Positions 34,103 through 45,610 are shown, numbered from the stretch's first letter. The stretch: 64,000 nt of DNA from Diphasiastrum complanatum (GCA_029204225.1 CM055107.1:4039079-4103078); one strand, 5' to 3'. The notes: generated from the letters alone by a model not told the origin. Program-made: numbers and translations.

Positions 34103-35096
34103 GTCGGGGTCAGGCAGTGGTGAAAGCTCGGGAGACTTTGTAAAAAATTTATATGAATCATTAACTCCCGAGCAAAGAACACAGCTGCAAAATATGCTTA
34201 GCCAAAATGAGGGTGGTCTCTCACAAGAGGCCGTGGCTCCCGTCCCCACTGAAGAGTCATCCACAAATCCTTATTGTGATGTGGATCCTCAAGGCAATAT
34301 AATTGCCAATAGAAAAGGAAGGGTGGTTTTGGACCGACTCTATTCTTTATGCCAACGTCATTTTGGTGACATATTATTTAGTAAATGGTCCGAACAACCT
34401 ACCGCCGATAAACGACAGGTTATTGGTATCCTTCGTGACGAATTCCAACAAGAAGAAAAATTTGACGAGAAGGAAATTCATAAGCATATGAGCTTATGGA
34501 TTAGGCATCGTCGTGATATGGCACGACGAGCTTATAGGGACGGGCAATCCAAGCCTTCTTGGTGTTCAAGAAATGATTAGAACCGTGTAAAAGCGGATGA
34601 ACGAATATAAGATAAATACAAGATTCTAAAAAGATGCTGCGGTCGCTAGGATGCATGGGATAGGCAACCCTAGGTTGGGCTCGAGCGGAAAGACGGGATT
34701 GCAAGCAAGCATGGTAAGTGAACTTACACTACTCTTATAGTTTATCTTTGATTTTATATGCTTTTATTTTTTTATATGCATTATGACTAGCTGCTTCAAC
34801 GTAGCCCTAAATTAATTTCAACTTCAATTGAATGCATGGATAGTTGGCGGACTATGGACGTTTGCCAACTAAGGAGGAGTACAACTTTGCCTTCAGGAAA
34901 TTGTATGACACATTAGTCGACAAACTAAAGAGCGAGGGTCATCCTCCAAATGTAAGTACTAGTTTTTGTATTTATACTAATGTGGTTTGTATTTCGACGT
35001 CAATTTTATTTAATTTAATACAATCAAGCATTAAATATTAATGTAGTTTGTTTGCTTGTGTTCATGCAGACTGGACGTCACGACGACGATGAGTAG
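34103..35096 (+). pseudogene. CACTA Transposase_24-like (TNPA-type) gene
   Basis: Plant Transposase_24 proteins are the second, DNA-binding product of En/Spm elements. The open part 34103-34578 carries an N-terminal SGSGSGESSG stretch, then TPEQRTQLQNML. It continues with RLYSLCQRHFGDILFSKW, DKRQVIGILRDEF and HKHMSLWIRHRRDMARRAYR. A frameshift near 34560 leads to a second piece ending at 34713 (donor gtaagt). An exon at 34844-34951 reads DYGRLPTKEEYNFAFRKLYD, and a final exon at 35070-35096 ends in DDDE and TAG. Introns 34714-34843 and 34952-35069 have GT-AG ends. Apart from the frameshift region it is well preserved. Confidence 0.75.
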
Positions 35097-35647
35097 ATTA
35101 GGTTTATAAGTTTTAGTCGATGTTAGATCTAGAAAGACTCATGCGACATTAAAGCACCAATTTTGTAATACATTAATTTATATTATGAAAAATATTATTA
35201 TTGCAAATGATCGTGCTATATTGCCATTACTTTTATATGTGCAATGTTTTGTTTTTTCAAAAATTGCAATGTCAAATTTAGGGATGCGGATTGACGTAAT
35301 AATCAACTAAGAAATCTCGGATTTCAAAACAACAATCAATAGTATATCTAAAAATCTAAATGAAATTTATGATGTGCACAAAGCATATTAAACATGAAGT
35401 AATGCAATAAAATATTGCCATGAAGTAATGCATGAAGTATTGTCATTCATAATGAACATGAAGCAATGCAATAGATATAAAATGAAAAGTAGTTTAAGAA
35501 TGAAAAGTACCTCATGCTTCGTTTGTTGTTTGATCTAGATGTTGAATGCAACTCAAAAATATTGTTTTAAAAACAATTCAAGAACATCGCTTCTCCAAGA
35601 ACAGCCCGAGAAAAATGCGTGCGCTGTGTTTTACGCATTTTTTATTT
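35097..35647. other. 3' region between the TNPA-type gene and subterminal repeats
   Basis: AT-rich, with a short repeated phrase 'atgaagtaatgca' near 35394-35440. No gene seen. Confidence 0.4.
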
Positions 35648-36108
35648 TTTTTACCTAATTTGGGACGTCGGAATCCGACGTCCTAACGCGTCGGATAGAC
35701 GTCGGACACACGTCGGATATATTTTTTGATCATTCTGTTAATAGACGTTGGAATCCGACAACTTTATGGGACGTCGGATTCCGACGTCCAAGGATACGTC
35801 GGATGGGTGTCGGACATCCGTTGATGAAATTTTGGGATCATTCTGTGTTTACATACGTCGAAATCCGACTAAATTTTAGCACGTCGCAATCCGACAGCCA
35901 CGTCAAACAGTTTGCAACGTCTTTGGACGTCGCAATCCGACATCCACGTAGGACGTCGCATTCCGACGTCCACGTCAGACGTCGCAATGCGACGTCCATG
36001 TCAGCACCTGTGGCCGTCACCGAAATTTGGTTCTGTGGTGTCCGACACATCGTGCCTGTCAAACTGTGACGTATTTTAAAATTGTCGGATTCCGACGACC
36101 TTATAGTG
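35648..36108. repeat. CACTA subterminal repeats and right terminal inverted repeat
   Basis: At least ten copies or variants of the palindrome GTCGGA(A/T)TCCGAC are spread over 450 bases, on a background of 'acgtc' words. Perfect 13-mers occur near 35667, 35773 and 36084. The block ends with ...GGTCGTTATAGTG-like sequence; on the minus strand the terminus reads CACTATAAGGTCGTCGGAAT, the canonical CACTA start. The candidate 3-bp target duplication outside is ATG. The left terminus was not found in the window. Confidence 0.8.
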
Positions 36109-36634
36109 ATGTGTTTTTTTGATGTCCACGATGAATTAAAAAAAATTAAACCCACGATTCACGTCGCAAAACATGTTGCAAATCACGACGGGTTTTGTTG
36201 TGTTTGCTGACATGCCAAATGGATTTAAAATGCCAAATTTAGGTCGGCTATAGGTCCAGATCTTGAAAATTTGTATTTATGACAGTACTTGGGCGAAGGA
36301 TGATCTTGGACGAAGAATGAACGAAGGCCAGACTTGAAAAACGTTTGTAGAATAGGTTCAGAGCTTCAGAAACCTTCGCTAAGATTTTTATTACTGATTT
36401 TTATAGTACTGAACAAGCTTGCAAATTCTGGTTCCGAATTGAACAACCAAACTAGTACATTGTCTATTGGACCCTCCAAATCAGCTTATGAAAGGGCAAA
36501 ATTTGATTTCATTTCTCACTTGTGCTAGCAAAGCTCTTACCAATTTTTCAAGCAACAAAGCCTTCAAAACTTTCCATATTGCTTTCTGATATACCCTCAC
36601 ACTCCTTACTCATAGTTTCTGATCTTTTTCCATC
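36109..36634. other. Flank between CACTA end and gypsy 3' ORF copy 1
   Basis: No gene. It resembles the 5' flank of a gypsy 3' ORF by position only. Confidence 0.35.
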
Positions 36635-37497
36635 ATGTCTTCCACAGACACTTCTCAGTCGCCTCGTTATACTATCCATCGTGATGTCCCATCTACAACG
36701 GACATCATGATCCTTCCTCGCACAAGCATGCACTCAATGGATGGCCCTTGCGGAGCCTCTGCTCACTACAATGGGTATTCATGAGAGAGCCTTCTCAGGG
36801 AGAATTAACATGGATTTTATTAAATTTGCCTTTAGTACCTGGAAGGAGGAGAAATCCAAATTTTACATTGTTTTCTAGGGAGCCACATACAAGGTGCGTG
36901 TGACCGAAGCCGCTTTTGCTACCATAGGGATAGCGTCTGGTACCCAAGTCTCATCGAACCATAAGCAAGCTAAATAGGCTATTAAGCCTTATATTGACAC
37001 TATCAATGATCTGTATTGGACTATTGACGGCTATCTTTTAGATGCCATTACTGATCCTGCCATCCATGCTTCTGCTCAGCTCCTCAACAATTTCCTAATG
37101 GTTGGCAACCTTAGAAAAGACCGTATCTCTTGCCAAATTTTGCATAGGATAATTGAGTCCCAGACCAAAATAACCAAGGCCCCTTTGGAACCATATAACT
37201 GGTTCAAGATAGTGCTTGGAGAGCTCAAACGAGCTATCAAAAGTAATACCAAGTAGTAGTTTGTTGCTGGCTAGCTCTTGTCCCTCCTTGAAGCCTCCTA
37301 TCTTGATAACAAAATCCATGGTTTTAGTATGGATTATATGCTCTCTATTTACAAAGAGGCACTAGCCAAATCTTCCCAACAGGCATCAAGTTCACATAGT
37401 CGTCGTCGTCCATGCAGCGAAATCGTTGTTCCTGACTCGTCTCTCGTGACACGCCTATGTACTAGGCAACCAACTCCAGCTACGCTTCCACCCTAAA
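36635..37497 (+). pseudogene. Gypsy post-integrase ORF, copy 1, N-terminal part
   Basis: Start at 36635 (MSSTDTSQSP). After about 50 codons it is interrupted, then resumes with VRVTEAAFATIGIASG. From 37180 the block YNWFKIVLGELKRAIKSNTK aligns with YDWYKTVSTELKRAIKSNTK at 47737-47796, followed in both by a conserved LL.....YL(D/E)NK(I/V) segment and (S/A)SSQQAS. Tandem TAG stops sit right after SNTK. It ends in an arginine/proline-rich region. Function unknown. Confidence 0.6.
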
Positions 37498-38589
37498 TTT
37501 GATCTACCCTAACCCTAAAGATGCATCCACACAGTATTTAAGACATGGCCGTTGGCAATTCTAGTGAAACGTTTACTTTCTAGTCTTGTTGTTTTTCTGC
37601 ATTTAGCTATTTTCTTTGTTCAGGTCTATTGAGATTCGCATAGTTTTTTATTTGATCTATGACAAGCATAGGATAATATTAAGTTTGTGAAGCACATTCA
37701 GTTGTATGTGCCAACTATTTTTTTGGAGCATAAGTCTATAGTTGAAATTTTTTTAAGGTTACGTTGTCAACTAGTTCTACCTCCTGTTGGATTTCAATGC
37801 TCAGGCTCAAATTAATTGGTAATGAGCATCCTGAAAACTTGTATATACTTATCCTTGAAAACACAAAAAGAAGACTCGAAATTTTGAGCAGAAGATTGAA
37901 AAAATTCAGGATAGATTTTTGACCCCAGCTTTTTTCGACCCAACGTTAAGCTTGGCAAAGGACGATTTTTTGACCCTGGATCGGGTCTAACTTTTCCGAC
38001 CCTGGATCGGGTCAAATCAGGTCTAAATTTTTCGACCCTAGTTTACTGAATGTTTTCAACCTAGTGTATATTTTTGACCCTTTGTAAAATCTGATATTGT
38101 CAACTCAGAAATCTGACCCACGTCACGACGTTGACAATCCGCCTACCTCTGTACATACATTTACTGGTAAAATGACGACTACCTACTAAAGGACGAATGT
38201 AGTTAATTAGGTAGATTGATGTCAACTTTCAATATACTGATCATCTGACATCCAACATCAATGAAGACCTATAATGGATTCAACCTTAATCATGTTATCA
38301 TCTTGTAGGCATTAGTTTGTAAGTTTTTTTTTAATCCATTAGTGGTTATCAACAAACTCTACCGAAGCTTTTGCACTCTACTATTTTGTGGCCAACTTCA
38401 CAGTTTTGTACTCATTTTTGATATCTAATCAGAGTGCAATTTTTGCCCACACTGTTGTTGTTCTATTGTGCATGACGCAATTGTAGAGATTTTGACTCAT
38501 CAAGACGCTGTGTGGTAGCAACTCTCAATGATGGCACCAAAAACTCCACTAGCATTACGACATCTTGACTTGAAATGGCGTTTAATCAG
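37498..38589. other. Insertion-like interval inside 3' ORF copy 1
   Basis: Not coding in the surrounding frame. A 27-base direct repeat with the core gaccctggatcgggtc occurs at about 37972 and 37999, with looser 'cgaccc' words around it. Confidence 0.4.
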
Positions 38590-38890
38590 TGCTTTTCTCA
38601 TATGCTATCCTGAATGCCCATAGAACAACATGTAGTTTGTGTTCCCAATCGGATCTGCTAGCTTCAACTATTTTTGTGATAACGCTAAACAAGATCTTGT
38701 TGGATGATTCTGCCTGCCCATTACCACAGGTAATATGGCGTGCTGAATCGATGGATCACGAAGAATTCCTCCAATAGGACCTTAATGGTCTCGTTGATGA
38801 AATGGCTTCCGCGATTACTGACTATCTCCACCGGGCATCCGAAATGCACAATGATATTTTCATATAAGAATTTAGCAACTTCAATCCCCC
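38590..38890 (-). pseudogene. Gypsy integrase core fragment
   Basis: On the minus strand, VAKFLYENIIVHFGCPVEIV parallels the element A integrase (9765-9700). The next block reads SNRGSHFIN, so the second catalytic Asp is Asn. NGQAESSNK, with the catalytic Glu, follows after an in-frame stop. It lies in opposite orientation to the surrounding 3' ORF, so it is a separate nested fragment. Confidence 0.75.
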
Positions 38891-38990
38891 GGAAGAGGAT
38901 TCAATTATTTCCATGACACAATTAATGATTTTGATCCATCTTTTCAGGTTGATTACCAAGATCAAGCAGATCAGGCACCAAACACCATTC

Positions 38991-40660
38991 AGATCATCCA
39001 TGTAGTAAAATCACTAAAGTAGTTCAATGCCACGGTGGATATGAAGACCTCTTCGAGGAAGAAGAGCCATTGGCATGACCTCAATGCCAAACGAGCACAA
39101 TACCTATAGTTCTTGTTCCTATTGCTACTACCACCGCAACACGAGTGGATTTTGGTGACACACTAGGTTTAGCCAATAACCTTGCGCACGTGATCCAGTT
39201 GGATGAAAAGAAGGATATGGACAAGAGAATCTCCGAGCTGGGATCCGAGAATACCTTGATCAGTTAGAAGGTGATCCAGCTGAATCAAGAGTTGAGGATA
39301 GCCAAGCAATATGAAGCAAAATCTGAAGTAGAAATGAAGAAAGCCCAATAGTCAGCTAAGGCATTGGAAGGCTATGTGGCAATGCTTCAAAATACCCTCA
39401 CTACTGCACAAGATCAAGTGGACAAAGCCATCCAAGATGCCAAGCAACAGGTGTTGATGCTTCAAGGGCAATTGGATATGGTTGCACTTGATCGAGAGCG
39501 CCTTCAAAGTGAATTGGATGTGACCACCCTTGAAAGAGACACTTCAGACACAAGTACCTAATCGTCCTGTCTCACCGGATGAGATCCGCTACCTGTTCAA
39601 ACAGACTGAAATCTACCGAACCTCATTGGCAGAGTTTCAAGTCAGATTTGATAAGTTCAAACGTACAACAACTGGCCAAGGCAAAGACAATTATCAAAGA
39701 TTATGAAAAGAGCCACTCAAGCCTTGGAGTCAAATCCTCGGATTCTAGTCCCTCTTATGTCTCAGTACTTGCCTCAGCCACAAGATCAGGGAGGATTGAA
39801 TATGGGTATGGATCAAGGGGGCGATGCTAGTATGGAAGATGTAGCACCAGACGCACAGGCCATGGAAGAAGGTCCATCTACTTCTAGGGCCAGGTCGTTA
39901 TTTCAAAAGCCGATCACTATCAAGAACTAGATCCAAGCTTTTTTGCAGCAACATCTGCACGAGTCTTCGAGGGGTGGATGGGTGATAAAGTTTACAGGGC
40001 CGACAAAGAAATTGACAAACTAGCAGCATTGGGAGAGCAACCAGCATGGCGGAAGATAGTTTTGAAAAAGCTCCAGATTCCATCGTGAGCTGTATCATCA
40101 GCCCTCGCCAATTGCGGGTAGATCCATATTATGTGCCAATGCCGAGATGCAACAAATGGAAAGATTTGGGAATTCAAGTGGGACAAGTCAGCATCCACAC
40201 CTCAAACTAGCCCATAATCTACTAGAAATACAATTCGAAGATCTCAGTTGACTTCCACCGGTCCCTACAGTTTTATGTTGTAGAGTATAGAAATTCGTCA
40301 GATTCAACTATTAGACAATCTACACTTTTTGCAAGTGATTTGATAATGGTGGCGTTAGTATCCACATGATGGTGGGATGATTGCCTTTCAGCTTTGGCTT
40401 TTGATCCAGATATTCTCTTGGCATTTGACAAAGTACAAGATCAGTTGTCATTGGCCAAGTTATACTATTGAGTTACGATGTTGCACAGAGCATGGGAGTC
40501 CATATTTACAACTTGGACAACCTCCAATTGGATTGCAGGGAAAAATAAGTGCTTTCTACCGAACAAAAAGGATTTCAATACCAAGCACCTGGAATTCATG
40601 GAGAAGGTGCAGTACCACCTGATAAAGGTGTGAAGAGAGGCCAACCAGAGCCCAAAATAA
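38991..40660 (+). pseudogene. Gypsy post-integrase ORF, copy 1, C-terminal part
   Basis: Begins with a long coiled coil at about 39170-39550 (heptad-rich, for example DKRISELGSEN and LDRERLQSELD), then an acidic linker (39760-39930). The C-terminal domain runs to the stop at 40658-40660. It corresponds to 48400-48981 in copy 2: 'SIHTSNWPII', LAKLYY, GKNKCFLPNKKDFN, EKVQYHLIKV and a final SPK or TPK before the stop. Many frame changes are present. The PPT follows within 40 bases. Confidence 0.55.
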
Positions 40661-40698
40661 ATAATCTCATGAGGTGTCATAGGACCGCCACCAATTTT

Positions 40699-40940
40699 GG
40701 TGGGAGATACTGTTGGGGGGTTTGTGGATCCCAAGGCAACTCTAACCCTAGCTAATAAGTGAGAGGGATTTGGCACCCTTCGTGTGTAAGTCCAACCCGA
40801 TGATCACATAGAGATTTGATTAATTAGAAAGCCAATAAAAGGACTTTAGGCCAATTATGCAGGACTTTTAATGTCGTAGGGCCTAAAAGTGATCAACACG
40901 GTGGCAGTGACGAGGTATTGAACCCCACAGACATGCTCAT
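40699..40940 (+). mobile_element. PPT and truncated 3' LTR of copy 1
   Basis: GGTGGGAGA (40699-40707) precedes an LTR start TGTTGGGGGG at 40711. The first ~110 bases match the LTR at 49031 ('gatttggcaccct(t/g)cgtgtgtaagtccaac(c/t)cgatgatcacat'). It ends before 40976, where an unrelated integrase begins. Confidence 0.65.
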
Positions 40941-40975
40941 GTTGTTAGTTTTTCCCATTATTGCTTGTAGCAAAA

Positions 40976-41628
40976 GTAAGTGACCGAGGAACACATTTTC
41001 TAAATGATACGATACGGTTGCTGACAACCTATTTCCTGATCAAACACAGAAAAACTACACCGTATAATCCAAAAGCAAATGGGTTGATAGAAAGAGCTAA
41101 TGATGTAAGATCATGACTAAAATTACTATTGCACATGCAACGGATTGGGATCAGAAACTACCATCAGTTCTCTGGACTTATCGCAACACAGAGAAAATCA
41201 CGACGAAACAGACACCATATTTCCTTACATATGGTATGCATCCTATCTTGCCAATTGAATTTGAGGTGAAAACCTTTCGTATTCAAGCTCAACAAACAAA
41301 TGCAGAATTAATAAATGAAAGGTTGACTAATATTGAAGAACTAGCTGAAGCTCGAGAGACTTCACAAAAACTAACGGAGAAAATCCAGAAACAAAGAAAG
41401 AAGAAATATGATAGTCATATAAAAAAATGTGATCTTAAAGCTGATGACTATGCGCTGATATATGACAGTCGCCATCAAAAGTTCTCTGGAAAACTCCATA
41501 TGCGATGGCTTGGACCGTATAAAGTCATAGAGGTGTTTGACAATGGTTTTGTGCAACTTCAATCACTTGAAGGTGAACTATTACCGACACGTATTAACGG
41601 GTCCAAACTGAAGAAATACTACCTTTGA
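40976..41628 (+). pseudogene. Gypsy integrase C-terminal half (element D)
   Basis: Enters at SDRGTHFLND with the second catalytic Asp, then PYNPKANGLIERAND with the catalytic Glu. After a TGA at 41115 the frame changes and runs 171 codons open: WDQKLPSVLWTYRNT, TPYFLTYGMHPILPIEFE, the basic EKIQKQRKKKYDSH, then the C-terminal GKLHMRWLGPYKVIEVFDNG and RINGSKLKKYYL. The C-terminus lacks a chromodomain, as in element A. The late reading frame is well preserved, so this insertion is among the younger gypsy pieces. Confidence 0.85.
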
Positions 41629-42410
41629 CCAAAAAAAAAATTATTCTTATTATTTTCTAGTATTTTTCTGAAAATAATCGCGAATTTTCTTTTATCTTGT
41701 CTAAATTTTTTCGCGACATTTCTTTTATTTTTTGTCTTTCTAAAAATTTTCTAGAAATTTTGGAGAATTTTTTTTTTACTTCTCTCAATCTTTCAATATC
41801 ATTTTAAAAGTATTTTCGAGAACTTTTCGAAAAAATTTTTTTGCGACACCAAAATTTTTAATCAAATATTCCTAAATCGTTTTCGAGAATTTTTCAAGAA
41901 TTTTTCTAGCATTATCTCCAGTTTTTTGAGAAATTTTCTAGTATGTTGTTAAAATTTTCGAGAAATTTTCGTGAGTTTCTGTAACTTTTTTTAAGATCCT
42001 TCGCATATTTTCAAGAATCTCTCAACCTACTTTTTGTGTCCCTCCATTAAAGATGATGGCCACGTGATCATCATTATTCACACGTGTGTACGCTCACAGA
42101 TATTGTTTCTCCTTAATTTATTTTTTTCTTTTCACAAACGGTCTTCCTTCATTAAAGATCGATCTGACAAATTATAGTTTCAAACACTGAGCCATGCACG
42201 TCCTCCATAAATGGAAGTGACAGATGTCAAGTCACCATGCCACGTTATCATCCCTTCCACACCGCTATTACTTATCAGAGTTATTTTTCATTTTTCTGTT
42301 TTACACTTTCTACCTGCGAAGTTTATGCTTTCCTGCGCTCACTCTTTGCGATCAAAGCACTCTTTTGCGAACTATTGTGATCTACGAAGCTATCGTTAAA
42401 CATTCGAACA
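41629..42410 (+). other. Spacer between integrase and 3' ORF of element D
   Basis: Begins with about 400 AT-rich bases full of 'cgagaattttt'-type words. The second half holds two CACGTG G-boxes (42061-42066, 42081-42086). It occupies the same position as 8154-8912 in element A and may contain the promoter of the 3' ORF. Confidence 0.45.
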
Positions 42411-43984
42411 ATGGCTTTCGGATCAAGTTCGAGCTCTAATATCATTTGGAAAGCACGTGTAGAAATCTGCTTGACATCCATCCACTCCTTTTTGGATCGA
42501 TGCAGGTTGGGTGATTTGAAAGTGGACCCCTCCATCATCCTCCCTGAATGAATTCGTGAACTCCATCAATTCAATTTCGGAGGTGGACTTCAAAGTTCAC
42601 GTACGAGGCCAATTCTTCACTATCACTGAAGACCTGTTCTACACAGCTCTCGGATTACCTCTGGATGGGAAGCTACTTTCAACTAACAAAGATTCGGTGG
42701 ATGAAGTTGCCCACTTCTTAAGCAACTGTTTCGTACGCACAAAGGGGTACAAAATCTCTATGATCTGAAATACAACATTCAAGTTGTTTTGTAAATATGC
42801 AAACCAAGCAATCTTTTTGACGGATGCGGATGCCACCATTTCAGTTCAAAATTTTGGATCTATATTAGATGCTCTTGCGGGTAATCCAGTGTGCTTCGAC
42901 GTTATCACATACAAAGCCTTTTTGCGCTGGATTAAGCACCAAAAGTTGTCTGAAGTTGGAGCCCATGTATCTCGACTCTGCGCTCATTTTGACATATTGA
43001 ACAATCAAGAGAAAACCATGCTGACAGGAAGATTGTTGGTTCCCAAGCCAATAGATCTTTCCAGCAACCTTTCTGTACCTATTCCGGTTCCAGTTGATGT
43101 TGCACCAACAGTCGAAGTAGCAGCCACCACTGCTATGGAGAGTGAAGTTGTTGCAATGGAAACTGATGGAGCTGCTGCTGCTGTGGATTCTTCAAAGCCA
43201 ACATCTGCTTCCACATCTCAGAAGCAGCCGAGCGCATCCACCTCTGAGGATGATGCAACCCAGTTCGATACATCAGACAAGGGACACATAGCTGCTGAAG
43301 GCGACACTAGGGCACCTGTGACAGATGACGAAGAACCAGACAACCAGCCCCAGTGGTTTCGATCCATGACAAAGAAAGCCAAGAACCTTGTGGCTGAAGT
43401 ATATGAGTTCGACAAGTACCACCGTCAACTCACAATGCAGCTTATCACCTCAGAGAGAAAATCACTCGACTCTCTGAAGGAGTCCTTCGAGAAGATCGAT
43501 TCGTTCGAATCAGACAACACGAAGCTGATCGAACAACATCGTTCTCTCAAAACACAGCTTTAGACTTTAATAAAGGAAGTTGATTATTTGAAGCAAACCA
43601 ATAAGGCGATTCAGGCCAAGTCTGACAATTTTCAAACTCAAAACAATTCTTTGAAGCAGCAACTTTTGGCTGCAAATCAACATAATGTCGCGCTCCAGAA
43701 ATATCTACAAGAGGAACGAATGGCAAGATTAAAGACAGAAGCTGCTTTGTCCCTGAGCACCAGTCGAAGGTATGTGCTGACAGATTTCGTGCATTTGTTG
43801 ATCGCTTCTGGAAATGGTGTCCACATGCTTTTAATATTGAGTTGCAATGGCGCGTGGATTACGTGATGCTACTAGGCACGGTAGGCATCGCCTTTGACGA
43901 CTGGAAGCGACCGTGGGAGAAGGACAACTTTCTCTGGTTATGGGCCCAGCTCACTATTGAGCAGAAAGGATGTGTCTGTTGGGG
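42411..43984 (+). pseudogene. Gypsy post-integrase ORF of element D
   Basis: Start at 42411 (MAFGSSSSSN). A frameshift at about 42549 and a stop at 42766 separate blocks that read through as one protein: VHVRGQFFTITEDLFYTALG, then VDEVAHFLSNCFVRTKG, YANQAIFLTDADATISV and FDVITYKAFLRWIKHQKL. A low-complexity Ala/Val/Ser/Thr linker (43060-43320) is followed by a coiled coil (43380-43750) interrupted by a TAG at 43562. The C-terminal block is WKRPWEKDNFLWLW. The N-terminal domain resembles, in layout only, the plant transposon accessory proteins with a folded N-terminus and a coiled-coil tail. It ends where copia sequence begins. Confidence 0.6.
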
Positions 43985-44051
43985 CATAATCCAGGGTAAA
44001 TTCTAGGTCATACCTTTCGGATCGGCAGAGTTATACATAGGCTCTTCGACT

Positions 44052-44850
44052 ATGTATGCTCTCGAATATATCAGTATCAAAGAACTTCAATTTTTGCGAA
44101 ACGAAGTCTCAAGGCGCGGAAGGCCCCGGGACAGGGGCCTTACCCTATATGTTCTTGGAGTAAAACTTTCTAAAGAAGATTGTCCAAGGATTGAGCAGGA
44201 AGAATTTGAAATGAGTAATATACATTTTCAAAATCTGATTGAAGCTCTAATATACATGATTGTATGCACTCGACCAGATTTGGCCTTTCCTATTTATGCT
44301 TTAGCACAATTTTCTAACAATCCAGGAAAGTACCATTGGGAGCTAGCTAAGAGAATCTTACGATATCTCAAGCAGACCATGGATTTTGGCATTGTCTATT
44401 CCAAGCCAGATGAATCCACTCTGAAGGCATACAACGACGCCACTTGGGCAAGCTTGAAGGATGACAACAAATCTGTCACTGGCAGATGTTTCATGATGTG
44501 TGGAGGGCCAGTAAGCTGGATTTGCAAAAAGCAGACTCTTGTCGCACAATCCTCATGTGAAGCAGAATATGTAGCTACTTCAAAGAATGTAAACGAGATC
44601 GTGTGGCTGAGACAACTGTTGAATGAGCTAGGAGAGCAACAAGCAAAATCTACTATCATGTATATGGATAATACTAGTGCAATCTCCATGACTCAAGACC
44701 CTATCTTCCATTCTAGGACAAAGCACATTTTACTCAAATACCATCATATTAGAGACCTTGTGCAGAAATAGGAAATTCAGATTGAGTATGTGAAGACCAC
44801 AAAAATGACAGCAGATGTTCTGACCAAGCCCCTTGCAAAATAACTATTCG
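44052..44850 (+). pseudogene. Copia RT end and RNase H
   Basis: From about 44140: LGVKLSKEDCPRIEQEEFEM, YMIVCTRPDLAFPI, ILRYLKQTMDFGIVYSK. RNase H follows with YNDATWAS...SVTGRC, KKQTLVAQSSCEAEYVA (catalytic Glu region), MYMDNTSAI and FHSRTKHI. A TAG at 44769 interrupts the frame; ADVLTKPLAK follows it. The first ~30 codons before 44140 do not look like copia. Confidence 0.85.
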
Positions 44851-44898
44851 AAAAACACAGGAAAAATATGGGAGTCGACTGAAGGAATCTTCAGTTCA

Positions 44899-45220
44899 AA
44901 AGGGAGTGTTGGAAAATGAACTTCATTTTCCTTCATCCCTGGATATCTCCACATGGGACAAATCAGATCTTGCAAAAGCAGTCGCAAGAGCAATCCGTAC
45001 GAATAAGAGGAGGAGGAGAGAATGATTATGGGTCTGAATTCTCCACCATCTAATTCAGAGCTCAGGATGATGTGGGGTCTCTTGCCAGAGATAACTCTAG
45101 GAAGAAGGGAAGCAGCTGGCCTTCGAGATCCAGTTTTCTTAGGGACAGTCTGCTTCATTTTCCTCCTTGAGATAATTAGCAAGTCAATTCTATCCAGAGG
45201 CAGGTCTCTTGAGGTGCTGG
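44899..45220 (+). mobile_element. Copia PPT and LTR start
   Basis: AAAAGGGAG precedes TGTTGGAAAATG at 44907. A 21-base perfect palindrome, ggaaaatgaa-c-ttcattttcc (44911-44931), sits at the LTR start. The far LTR end was not identified; the sequence passes into the histone-like gene by about 45230. Confidence 0.5.
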
Positions 45221-45235
45221 TGTTATCCACATGCA

Positions 45236-45610
45236 GATTTGAATACCGGTCCCAAAATCGTTTGAGAATAACAAAATCTTTAGACATGATGGTAACACGC
45301 TTACCATGCACGGCCAAAAGACAAAAATCCTCAAAAAATTGGGACCAAAAGTTTTTAACAGCACCTTGTAAAGCATGCATGCTGTCACGACAACACGAAC
45401 ATCAAGCCCAAGTGACAGGGTGACATTCCTAACAGATCGGCCAAAAGGAGCCCTAGGGATCAACAATTCAGTTAATCTCTAGAGTTTTCTTATCTCCCTC
45501 AGCTAGACTTGCTTTCTGACACGTCTACGGCCAGTACCAGGGGGAACACGGGCATGGGATGGCTGTACAGAGGTTATGGCACGGGTAGTGGATTTCGTCC
45601 TAGCCATCAT
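45236..45610 (-). pseudogene. CENH3-like histone H3 gene, broken
   Basis: Histone H3 variants wrap DNA in nucleosomes; CENH3 replaces H3 at centromeres. From 45607 the minus strand reads MARTKSTTRA, a short tail with no ARKS motifs, then PGTG. LREIRKL (with stops at 45503-45505 and 45479-45481), TELLIPRAPFGRSVRNV and SLGLDVR follow. After a one-base frame change near 45385 come HALQGAVKNFWSQFFEDFC, AVHGKRVTIMSKDFVILKRF and WDR. Helix 2 and the loop-strand of the histone fold are obvious. LLIP..PF, the extra residues before the long helix and the divergent tail fit CENH3 better than canonical H3. No introns are evident, so a retrocopy is possible. Confidence 0.7.

Noticed and set aside
45022-45423. 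Plus-strand frame of 133 codons
   Set aside because: Antisense shadow of the histone H3-like gene.
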